From RFPI01 sp964470195 (lineage in GTDB: Bacteria > Pseudomonadota > Gammaproteobacteria > Burkholderiales > Methylophilaceae), in contig CAYYBG010000005.1 in the NCBI GenBank assembly GCA_964470195.1, positions 13,109 through 77,108 of the forward strand: 64,000 nucleotides of DNA. The letters are read 5' to 3'. Below, piece after piece: positions 1 through 6,686 of this stretch. Position 1 is the stretch's first letter, and each line of letters begins with the position of its first letter. Both the position numbers and the translations under genes were made by a program. Under the pieces are notes generated by a model that had not been told where the DNA came from, did no database searches, and was given only the letters and a program-made list of their open reading frames with translations.

Positions 1-1
1 C

Positions 2-202
2 AACGCTATCCAGCAAGGTGGTGAGCATAATATTCAAAGCGTGATTGACGCTGTACAACAAACAGATGCGCTACAGCATGTCAAAAATTTAGCAAAAACA
101 GAAGCCAATTTAGCCTGCCAAGCGATTGACCATTTTTCTGATAGTGCTGCCAAACAGAGACTGCTGGATTTAGCAGAATTTTCAGTCACGCGCGATTTTT
201 AA
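2..202 (+). CDS. ispB: Polyprenyl (octaprenyl) diphosphate synthase, C-terminal end
   Basis: Only the last 66 codons are in the window; the gene starts to the left. The residues read as an alpha-helical trans-prenyltransferase C-terminus, with a conserved closing stretch (LLDLAEFSVTRDF) like that of IspB proteins. The full enzyme condenses isopentenyl diphosphate onto farnesyl diphosphate to make the quinone side chain. The Asp-rich catalytic motifs lie outside the window, so the call rests on the tail alone. IspB next to coaE-zapD-yacG fits betaproteobacterial gene order. There is no obvious terminator between its stop and the converging gene at 243. Confidence 0.72.
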   Translation, partial: NAIQQGGEHNIQSVIDAVQQTDALQHVKNLAKTEANLACQAIDHFSDSAAKQRLLDLAEFSVTRDF

Positions 203-242
203 TTTGCACCTTTGGGCTTGGTCTAGCCTATCGAGATGGTGA

Positions 243-605
243 TTAGTTCAATGTAATGCGCTCGCCATTCAAACCGTTAAAGTAAGTGAGCTGCGTCCAA
301 CGACTACCTTGCTCAGCAAGATTGCCATTAAAAAGTGCGGTTCCATCGATATCCACTATTGCATGGCCTGTCTGGTACAGAGTAACCTCAGCATTTCTGG
401 CACCGTGACGCATGCTAAAGGTTGTCGCTAAATCATCCTCTTGTTCATCAAAAACTTCCCAGTCTCCACCTCCAGCAAGCTCTTTGACCCAGCCTTTTAA
501 ATCGACCTCAACCTTACAAACTATAGGATCAGGAAATGGTTCCAAAGTACCATCTTTGATCAAGCTAGCGATTAACTCTTGATCGTCGATCAAATCAGAT
601 TGCAT
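243..605 (-). CDS. Hypothetical acidic protein, 120 aa
   Basis: I do not recognise this family. The product is small, soluble and acidic, with no membrane segment, signal peptide or Cys motif. It has a Gly-rich patch (ELAGGGDWEVFDEQEDD) and a beta-rich C-terminal half. An ATG at 620 would add five residues, but the ATG at 605 has a better ribosome site (AAAGG seven bases upstream), so I start there. It converges on ispB, is divergent from coaE and appears monocistronic. The clear start signal and ordinary composition support a real gene; no function can be inferred. Confidence 0.6.
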   Translation of the reverse strand: MQSDLIDDQELIASLIKDGTLEPFPDPIVCKVEVDLKGWVKELAGGGDWEVFDEQEDDLATTFSMRHGARNAEVTLYQTGHAIVDIDGTALFNGNLAEQGSRWTQLTYFNGLNGERITLN

Positions 606-819
606 AGATTTACCTTTCATAAAACCACGGAATAAAGACGCTAAGCTGTCCTTACTATTGTGATTATGGGGATGCGTAAGAAAAATTCAAGGATAAAATA
701 TGCATGCAGATTAGTCGACCACACAGACTTGTGAGTAAATTATTTGATTTCTAAACATTTTCTGATTGACTAAGCTGGTATATCCTATTTTGTCAGGCAA
801 AAATTTAGGGACTCAGGTA

Positions 820-1437
820 ATGATGGTAATAGGACTCACTGGAGGAATAGGATGCGGAAAATCCACCGTCGCTGATTTTTTTGCCGAGATGGGTGCCGCA
901 ATTATCGATGTCGATCAAATTAATCGCGACCTCACACGCGCTGGTCAACCCTGCTTTAATGCCATTATCAAACAATTTGGCCATCAAGTAGTCGGCGCTG
1001 ATGGTGAGCTAAACCGACCACAGTTACGCCAAATTATTTTTCAAGACGCTGAACAGCGCATGGTGCTTGAAGCAATATTGCACCCCGCTATTTACCAAGC
1101 CACCCTGACAAAAATAGCTCAGATAAAGAATGCTCCTTATGTCATATTGGCAGTCCCTCTTTTATTTGAGCACGCCAATTTTCTGTCTATTATCCAACGG
1201 AGCCTGTTAGTAGATTGTCCCCCTGAACTTCAACTAGAAAGAATTTGTCAGCGTGACCAAATTACACGTGCGCATGCGCAACAAATTATGCAGGCACAAA
1301 TGCCTAGAGCGCAAAAGTTAGCGCTAGCAGATGACATTATTATCAACGATGGTGGCTTAGGGAAATTAAAACAACAAGTTCTACACTTTCACACTGTGTA
1401 TCTATCTCAAAGCAAAGATAAAAATCTCCAATCTTAG
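820..1437 (+). CDS. coaE: Dephospho-CoA kinase
   Basis: CoaE phosphorylates the 3'-hydroxyl of dephospho-CoA, the last step of coenzyme A synthesis, in the cytosol. The P-loop GLTGGIGCGKST is at residues 6-17, followed by the family FAEMGAAIIDVDQI segment. The C-terminal half has the RICQRDQIT stretch of the lid region. Length from this start is 205 residues, usual for CoaE. An in-frame ATG at 766 would add 18 residues with no family similarity. The tandem ATGs at 820 and 823 follow TTAGGGACTCAGG and are preferred. It heads the coaE-zapD-yacG group, with 65 bases before zapD. Confidence 0.93.
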   Translation: MMVIGLTGGIGCGKSTVADFFAEMGAAIIDVDQINRDLTRAGQPCFNAIIKQFGHQVVGADGELNRPQLRQIIFQDAEQRMVLEAILHPAIYQATLTKIAQIKNAPYVILAVPLLFEHANFLSIIQRSLLVDCPPELQLERICQRDQITRAHAQQIMQAQMPRAQKLALADDIIINDGGLGKLKQQVLHFHTVYLSQSKDKNLQS

Positions 1438-1502
1438 GTTGCGCAAATCAATACAGCAAATCATAATTATTCAATCTTTCACGCTGAGATTTCCTAAACG
1501 CT

Positions 1503-2261
1503 GTGCTTTGTTTTGAATTTCCTCTGAATGAACGTGTACGCACTTTGTTGCGTCTCGAGGATCTGTTTTGCAAATTTTTAAGTAATATTCAAGAATCTGA
1601 AGCCCACCACCACCACAGTGCAATGCTGAGTTTGTTTCAAATCATGGATGTCATGGATAGAGGTGATTTGAAAAATGATTTAATGCAAGAGCTAGAAAAA
1701 CACAAAGCCATGCTGGCATTTTTTCGAACTAATCCCAAAATTGATGCCGCCAAATTAGATGAGACGTTTGATTTGGTTAACCTGCAAGTGGATCAACTGC
1801 GGACATTAGCCACCAAACCAGTCCAAGAACTTAAGCAAAATGAATGGTTAATGAACATTAAACAGCGCGCGGTTATTCCAGGAGGACTGTGTGAGTTTGA
1901 TCTTCCTAGTTATCATTTTTGGTTAAATCAAACCGTACAAAAAAGACAACAAGAGTTGCAACATTGGATTGACCCTATTTATCCCATTTATCAAGCATTG
2001 GCTCTAATATTAAAGCTTTTACGAAACAGTGCTGAGGCGGAATCAATCGACGCAGAAAATGGCACATTTCAACTTATGCTTGGCACAAACAAAGCTGCTC
2101 AAATGGTCAGAATTGAGTTGGATGATGGTTTGTGTTGCTATCCAGAAATAAGCGCTAATAAATACGCTATTCATGTTCGCTTTATGCGTATTGATGAACA
2201 GCGTCATGCCTGTGCTTGCCAGCAGTTGGTTAATTTCAAGCTGACGCTCGCTTCTTTATAA
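1503..2261 (+). CDS. zapD: Cell division protein ZapD (Z-ring stabiliser)
   Basis: ZapD (YacF) binds FtsZ and bundles its protofilaments at the Z ring. The N-terminus (CFEFPLNERVRTLLRLEDLF) is the family signature, and the 252-residue length is typical. The start is a GTG, because the signature begins two residues later and no ATG lies near it. A small His run (HHHHS, about residue 37) follows the signature. It overlaps yacG by one base (TAATG), which suggests translational coupling. The coaE-zapD-yacG order is common in beta- and gammaproteobacteria. Confidence 0.92.
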   Translation: MLCFEFPLNERVRTLLRLEDLFCKFLSNIQESEAHHHHSAMLSLFQIMDVMDRGDLKNDLMQELEKHKAMLAFFRTNPKIDAAKLDETFDLVNLQVDQLRTLATKPVQELKQNEWLMNIKQRAVIPGGLCEFDLPSYHFWLNQTVQKRQQELQHWIDPIYPIYQALALILKLLRNSAEAESIDAENGTFQLMLGTNKAAQMVRIELDDGLCCYPEISANKYAIHVRFMRIDEQRHACACQQLVNFKLTLASL

Positions 2262-2458
2262 TGCTGAGTATGAATCATTCCATCATCAAAAAAGTACCTT
2301 GCCCTCAATGTGGTCAGCCTGCTGTTTTTAGCCCATCTAATGTTTTTCGCCCATTTTGTAGTGAGCGATGCAAAATGATAGATTTGGGTGCATGGGCGAG
2401 TGAAAGCTACCGAATTGAATCTCCCATTGTCGAGCTACCCGAAGACAGCACAGAATGA
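2261..2458 (+). CDS. yacG: DNA gyrase inhibitor / zinc protein YacG
   Basis: YacG is a small zinc-ribbon protein; the E. coli protein binds GyrB and inhibits gyrase. Four zinc-ligand cysteines are visible as CPQC (residues 14-17) and CSERC (33-37), followed by the family MIDLGAWASESYRI segment. Length is 65 residues. It overlaps the zapD stop by one base and the next gene by four (ATGA), so the three genes form a tight translational unit. An internal ATG three codons in is an alternative start. Confidence 0.9.
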   Translation: MLSMNHSIIKKVPCPQCGQPAVFSPSNVFRPFCSERCKMIDLGAWASESYRIESPIVELPEDSTE

Positions 2459-2889
2459 AAAAATTCTGCTTATTGATTTTGCTGTTTGCTTTTGCTGGCT
2501 GCCACGACGACCTGTCAACACCACACATCTCGATCAGTGAAGCTTGGGCACGTGCCTCTGCGCCAGGGCAAGTAGTGGGTGCTGCTTATATGAGCTTCAC
2601 GGCGCAGCAAGCATATAGGCTAGATAAAGTAATCAGTCCAGTTGCCCAGTCAGTGGAAATTCACAGTATGCATATGGATCAGGGCGTCATGCGTATGCGT
2701 ATGTTAGAAAAATTGGATATTCCAGCAAAGCGCAAGGTGACTCTTGCTCCAGGTCAAACCCATTTAATGTTAATCGATCTAAAAAGCCCTTTACAGGCAG
2801 GTCAAAAAATTGAGTTACAACTAAGTTTTACTGCTGGCGACGGAAGTCATCAACAACAAACCATTGTTGTCCCTGTGTTGGCAAAATAA
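2455..2889 (+). CDS. Periplasmic copper chaperone, PCu(A)C family, predicted lipoprotein
   Basis: This protein belongs to the PCu(A)C (DUF461) family, which carries Cu(I) outside the cytoplasmic membrane and helps load the CuA or CuB site of cytochrome oxidase. A signal peptide ends in a lipobox (FAGC, Cys16), so it is probably lipid-anchored. The Met/His copper motif is seen in EIHSMHMDQGVMRMRML (about residues 68-84), with a second His-x-Met in QTHLML (about 102-107). The N-terminal ISEAWARASAPG segment is typical of the family. It overlaps yacG by four bases and converges with the Met-rich gene at 2895, five bases away. Confidence 0.87.
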   Translation: MKKFCLLILLFAFAGCHDDLSTPHISISEAWARASAPGQVVGAAYMSFTAQQAYRLDKVISPVAQSVEIHSMHMDQGVMRMRMLEKLDIPAKRKVTLAPGQTHLMLIDLKSPLQAGQKIELQLSFTAGDGSHQQQTIVVPVLAK

Positions 2890-2894
2890 TATGG

Positions 2895-3338
2895 CTATTT
2901 AGCTTGTGCCTGAAAGTTGATTTTTTTGACCAATGCCCCACTACCGTCTTCTATCCTAATAGTCATTTCCCAATCGCTACGCCCTTGCAAGCAGGCAGGC
3001 AGAATAATATCGGCAAACCATATACCATCTTGAGCTAATAAACGATAACGATTCAAGCCCATCTCCATTCCCTGCATATTCATCTCTACACTGATATTGC
3101 TTGCTTGAGGATGTCGAATGGTTAATTGAAACGGACGAAGTGGCTGAGGAATTGCACTAAAGTGAATTTGAGTGATTTCATCGCCACACGATTGTATCGG
3201 ATCAAGACAAGGTAATCGTTGGAATTTCTCAGAGGAATGCAGCAGGGATTGATGTTCAAGCACAGAGGGCAGCTGCCACAGCAATAATCCTGCCAAAATT
3301 AATACAATCCCTAACAGCAAAAAACGCAACAACATCAT
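2895..3338 (-). CDS. Membrane-anchored Met-rich protein of unknown function
   Basis: The 147-residue product has one N-terminal membrane segment (about residues 2-24) and a small periplasmic beta domain. The motif NMQGMEMGLNRYRL (about 86-99) resembles the Met/Gly-rich motif of FixH/YtkA-like domains. Two Cys (44 and 51) flank a short loop and could form a disulfide. It overlaps the Nudix-ThiE gene by four bases and is probably co-translated with it. It faces a copper chaperone, so a role in copper handling or oxidase assembly is possible but is inference. No enzymatic motif is visible. Confidence 0.72.
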   Translation of the reverse strand: MMLLRFLLLGIVLILAGLLLWQLPSVLEHQSLLHSSEKFQRLPCLDPIQSCGDEITQIHFSAIPQPLRPFQLTIRHPQASNISVEMNMQGMEMGLNRYRLLAQDGIWFADIILPACLQGRSDWEMTIRIEDGSGALVKKINFQAQAK

Positions 3339-4273
3339 TCATCCAATGCAAATATACCGCGCTGCATCGCAATACCATGTGCGCCTGCTTGCCATGCCCA
3401 CGTCAAATCATCAGCGCATAGACCTCCTAAGGCATAAATCGGAATAGGTGTGGCTTGTATGAGTTGACTCAATTTCTGCCAACCCAGAGGCTGGGCATCT
3501 GGGTGACTGCGGGTAGCTTTGACAGGCGATAATAAGGCATAGTCGAGTTGCAAATCCCATGCTTTTTGTAATTCTTCGGCGTCATGACAGGAGCCACCAC
3601 ATAATTGATCAGCGGCTAATATGGGACGTTCACTAAGTTGCATCAAACGCCGACTATTTAGATGAAGCCCGCAGCCAGCCTGAATGGCAAGTTGCGGTTC
3701 AGCATTTAATACAATTTGTAAAGGAATTTTTTCTATTTTGGTGAATACATTCAAAAGTTGTGTCTGATCTAGTTGCGGCTCACGTAACTGGATTAGACGC
3801 AATCCTTGGCTACATGCGATGTGTAATTTTTTTAAAAAAAGCTGCTCACCTAACTCGGCAATATTGCTGATTGCAAATATAGCTGGCAAGCGCAATGCTT
3901 GCATAATAGGCAGATTTGCCGGCAACAAAGGCTGTGCGCTAAGCTGATGCGGATTTTGCCAAGACCATGCTTGTTGCTCAAGGCTTTGCGGTTCGCCATG
4001 CCAGTCACGCACCTTAAAAAAATGTAAACGTACTGTTTTTTCAGGATATTGATAAGTTCTTGTCAGCCATGGATTTGCCTCAAGCACTTGAATCCCCAGC
4101 TCCTCTTGTAACTCTCTCGCTAGCGCTTGAGAGGCTGTCTCGCCAGCTTCAATTTTGCCACCGGGGAACTCCCACCAACCCGACCACGGCTTTCCTGTTG
4201 GGCGCTGTGCAAGCAAAACTTCACCTGATGGACGCTGTAATACAGCGACAGCAACCTGAGTCACAGCATTCAT
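3335..4273 (-). CDS. Nudix hydrolase (MutT-like) fused to a ThiE/TenI-like domain
   Basis: The N-terminal domain (about 1-130) carries a complete Nudix box, GX5EX7REXXEEXG, in the segment starting GGKIEAGE (residues 38-60). It should hydrolyse 8-oxo-dGTP, preventing mutagenic incorporation. The C-terminal domain (about 135-312) is a TIM-barrel of the thiamine-phosphate synthase/TenI type (LIQLREPQ, AADQLCGGSCHD, YALGGL segments). The fusion is widespread in beta- and gammaproteobacteria. Whether the ThiE half makes thiamine phosphate is unclear. Both flanking genes overlap by four bases, so it sits in an operon with DUF815 and argJ. Confidence 0.9.
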   Translation of the reverse strand: MNAVTQVAVAVLQRPSGEVLLAQRPTGKPWSGWWEFPGGKIEAGETASQALARELQEELGIQVLEANPWLTRTYQYPEKTVRLHFFKVRDWHGEPQSLEQQAWSWQNPHQLSAQPLLPANLPIMQALRLPAIFAISNIAELGEQLFLKKLHIACSQGLRLIQLREPQLDQTQLLNVFTKIEKIPLQIVLNAEPQLAIQAGCGLHLNSRRLMQLSERPILAADQLCGGSCHDAEELQKAWDLQLDYALLSPVKATRSHPDAQPLGWQKLSQLIQATPIPIYALGGLCADDLTWAWQAGAHGIAMQRGIFALDE

Positions 4274-5145
4274 TGTTGGCCCTTGTACGCTAACCCTAAT
4301 CGACCAGCATAATCTCGTGCAAATTGATAAGCCACACGTCCACTTCGAGCACCACGATTGGCGGCAAATAATAACGCAGCTTGTCGTGCTTGCTGATTAA
4401 ATTGATCGACGCCAAAATGCTTTAACCAAGTATTCGCAACATCTAGATAAGCATCTTGATCAAATGGATAAAAAGATAACCACAAGCCAAAACGTTCTGA
4501 TAAGGAAATTTTTTCTTCTACGCTCTCTGCTGGACGAATTTCATCTCCCAGATAAGTGGTTTGTAAGTTATCTTGCATAAAGTCTGGCATCAAATGGCGA
4601 CGATTCGAAGTAGCGTAAATTAAGATATTGTCGGAATGCGTTTGTAAAGAACCATCCAACACTACTTTCAAGGACTTGTAGGCAGTTTCATTTGCCTCAA
4701 AAGATAAATCGTCGCAGAAAATGATAAATCGCTCAGGACGCTCACGCACCATATTCACAATCAGTGGCAGTGCCAATAGGTCTTGCTTATCTACCTCGAT
4801 TAAACGAAGTCCTTGCTGATGAAACTGATGTAACAATGCTTTAATCAATGAGGACTTTCCGGTGCCACGCGCCCCCTTCATCAAAACATGATTAGCTGGT
4901 AATCCAGCAAGGAACTGCTGGGTATTTTGAACAAGTTGTGCTTTTTGTGTATCCACATGACGAATATTGTCTAGTTGGATCAAGTGAGGCTGATTTATTT
5001 TTTCCAACTGATGGCTCTGCCAACGCCATGCCAAAGCGTCCCAATCGGTAGCTGCAGCTTGTGTTGGCAAGCTAGCTTGTATTTGCTCGATGAGGGTATC
5101 TAATCGGTCTATCAAACTCTGTAAAAGTGGTTGTAAAGATTGCAT
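4270..5145 (-). CDS. DUF815 AAA-type ATP-binding protein
   Basis: This is a P-loop NTPase of the DUF815 family with unknown cellular role. Walker A is GARGTGKS (residues 93-100), Walker B is FIIFCDDLSF (about 140-149), and an Arg-rich sensor-like segment follows (IYATSNRRHLMPD). Length is 291, usual for the family. It overlaps argJ by one base upstream and the Nudix-ThiE gene by four downstream. An argJ-DUF815-nudix arrangement is common in betaproteobacteria, but the functional link is not known. Confidence 0.9.
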   Translation of the reverse strand: MQSLQPLLQSLIDRLDTLIEQIQASLPTQAAATDWDALAWRWQSHQLEKINQPHLIQLDNIRHVDTQKAQLVQNTQQFLAGLPANHVLMKGARGTGKSSLIKALLHQFHQQGLRLIEVDKQDLLALPLIVNMVRERPERFIIFCDDLSFEANETAYKSLKVVLDGSLQTHSDNILIYATSNRRHLMPDFMQDNLQTTYLGDEIRPAESVEEKISLSERFGLWLSFYPFDQDAYLDVANTWLKHFGVDQFNQQARQAALLFAANRGARSGRVAYQFARDYAGRLGLAYKGQQ

Positions 5146-6371
5146 TATGAACGATAGCTCGCATTAATTTTGACGTAATCATAAGAAAAGTCACAAGTCC
5201 AGATGGTGGATTTTGCAACACCACGATTGAGTACAACACGCACCAATATCTCTGCTTGCTGCATCACTGCTGCCCCCTGCTCTTCAGAATAACTAGAGGC
5301 TCTGCCACCGTGCTCTGCGACCAGAGTTTCATTCAAATATAGTTGTAATTTGTCTACTTGCAGGTCACTCACACCGGCATATCCAATAGCGGCCAAAATC
5401 CTGCCCAAGTTAGGATCAGAGGCAAAAAAAGCGGTCTTCACCAAAGGAGAGCCGGCAATTGCATAAGCAATTTGACGACATTCTTGCACATCACGGCCTG
5501 CCTCGACTTGTATTGTCATTAATTTGGTTGCCCCCTCACCGTCGCGAACGATGGCTTTTGCCAGCTGAATAGCGATTTCACAGATCGCATCGCGCAGGCG
5601 CTGATAATTCGCTGAGCAAGTATTTATTTCTGCATGCGCTACTTGTCTAGTAGCAATTAAGATAAAAGCATCATTGGTAGAGGTATCACCATCCACCGTG
5701 ATGCAATTAAATGACTGATTCACGATATCAGACACCATCTCATCCAGAGTCGCTTGACTGATATTGGCATCAGTTGCGATATAGCTCAGCATCGTGGCCA
5801 TATTGGGATGTATCATGCCAGAGCCTTTTGCAATACCAGTGATAGTGACAGTAACGCCATCAATTTGAATTTGTTGACTGGCAGCCTTAGCAACAATGTC
5901 GGTGGTCATAATGCTCTCGGCAGCATCTAACCAGTGATCCTCATGCAAGTCTGCTACACAAGCGGGTAAGCCGGCTAACAATCTGTCCATAGGCAAAGGC
6001 TCTAATATCACCCCGGTAGAAAAAGGTAATACCTGCTCAGGGGCAATATCCAATAGTTGTGCCAATATCTGGCAACTTTGTTTAGCGTCTTGCCAACCTT
6101 GCTCACCTGTCCCTGCATTGGCATTACCAGTATTGACTAATAAAGCACGTATAGGCTTGCCAGCGCTTAAATGTTGGCGGCAAACTGTCACTGGCGCTGC
6201 GCAAAATTGATTGGTAGTAAATACCCCAGCTACATGACTTCCCTCTGCCAAATGCATCACCAACATATCTTTTCGATTTGGTTTTCGTATTTCTGCTTTG
6301 GCAATACCCAGTTTAAGTCCTGCAATGGGTTTTAATTCATGGGCTAATGGAGCGGTTAGATTGACTGGCAT
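5145..6371 (-). CDS. argJ: Bifunctional ornithine acetyltransferase / N-acetylglutamate synthase
   Basis: ArgJ transfers the acetyl group from N-acetylornithine to glutamate, recycling it in arginine synthesis; bifunctional forms also use acetyl-CoA. The precursor self-cleaves before a nucleophilic Thr. The site is visible as the ATML motif after KGSGMIHPNM (about residues 180-195), giving alpha and beta chains. The C-terminus ends in YVKINASYRS, as in the family. Length is 408. The start is supported by a GAGAG site just upstream. It leads argJ-DUF815-Nudix. A minus-strand terminator at 6431 separates it from DUF1289-secA. An argA also exists at 20611. Confidence 0.94.
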   Translation of the reverse strand: MPVNLTAPLAHELKPIAGLKLGIAKAEIRKPNRKDMLVMHLAEGSHVAGVFTTNQFCAAPVTVCRQHLSAGKPIRALLVNTGNANAGTGEQGWQDAKQSCQILAQLLDIAPEQVLPFSTGVILEPLPMDRLLAGLPACVADLHEDHWLDAAESIMTTDIVAKAASQQIQIDGVTVTITGIAKGSGMIHPNMATMLSYIATDANISQATLDEMVSDIVNQSFNCITVDGDTSTNDAFILIATRQVAHAEINTCSANYQRLRDAICEIAIQLAKAIVRDGEGATKLMTIQVEAGRDVQECRQIAYAIAGSPLVKTAFFASDPNLGRILAAIGYAGVSDLQVDKLQLYLNETLVAEHGGRASSYSEEQGAAVMQQAEILVRVVLNRGVAKSTIWTCDFSYDYVKINASYRS

Positions 6372-6430
6372 GGAAGCTCTCTCAATATTTAATGAAAGTT
6401 AAAAGTCCCTGTGATTTTAACTGATTGATA

Positions 6431-6458
6431 AAAAAAAGCGGCAAAGCCGCTTATTCCC
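6431..6458 (-). terminator. Intrinsic terminator after secA-DUF1289
   Basis: Read on the minus strand, a 7-bp stem AAGCGGC-TTT-GCCGCTT is followed directly by a run of T. It ends the secA-DUF1289 transcript and lies 60 bases before argJ, so argJ should have its own promoter. Confidence 0.85.
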
Positions 6459-6489
6459 TTAAATGGTTTTTGCTTGGATAGAGACAGAA

Positions 6490-6675
6490 TTAAAACTGCA
6501 CATTATCCTGCATGCGCTGATCGAGTTGCGCCAGCACTTGAGCACGTTGTTCATCACTCATATCCCACCAATTTTGGATTTCTTCTAATGAACGATAACA
6601 ACCCAAACATAATCCGGAATTATCATCCATGGTACAAACTCCAATACATGGGGTTTCAATATTTTCAGCAGACAT
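6490..6675 (-). CDS. DUF1289 family protein
   Basis: A 61-residue cysteine protein of the DUF1289 family. The family signature TPCIGVCTMDDNSGLCLGCYRS (residues 8-29, four Cys) suggests a small metal or iron-sulfur binding site. The WWDMSDEQRAQVLAQL tail is also typical. Its role is unknown. It follows secA by 11 bases on the same strand and is closed by the terminator at 6431, so it is probably the last gene of the secA transcript. Confidence 0.87.
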   Translation of the reverse strand: MSAENIETPCIGVCTMDDNSGLCLGCYRSLEEIQNWWDMSDEQRAQVLAQLDQRMQDNVQF

Positions 6676-6686
6676 TATTCACCTCT

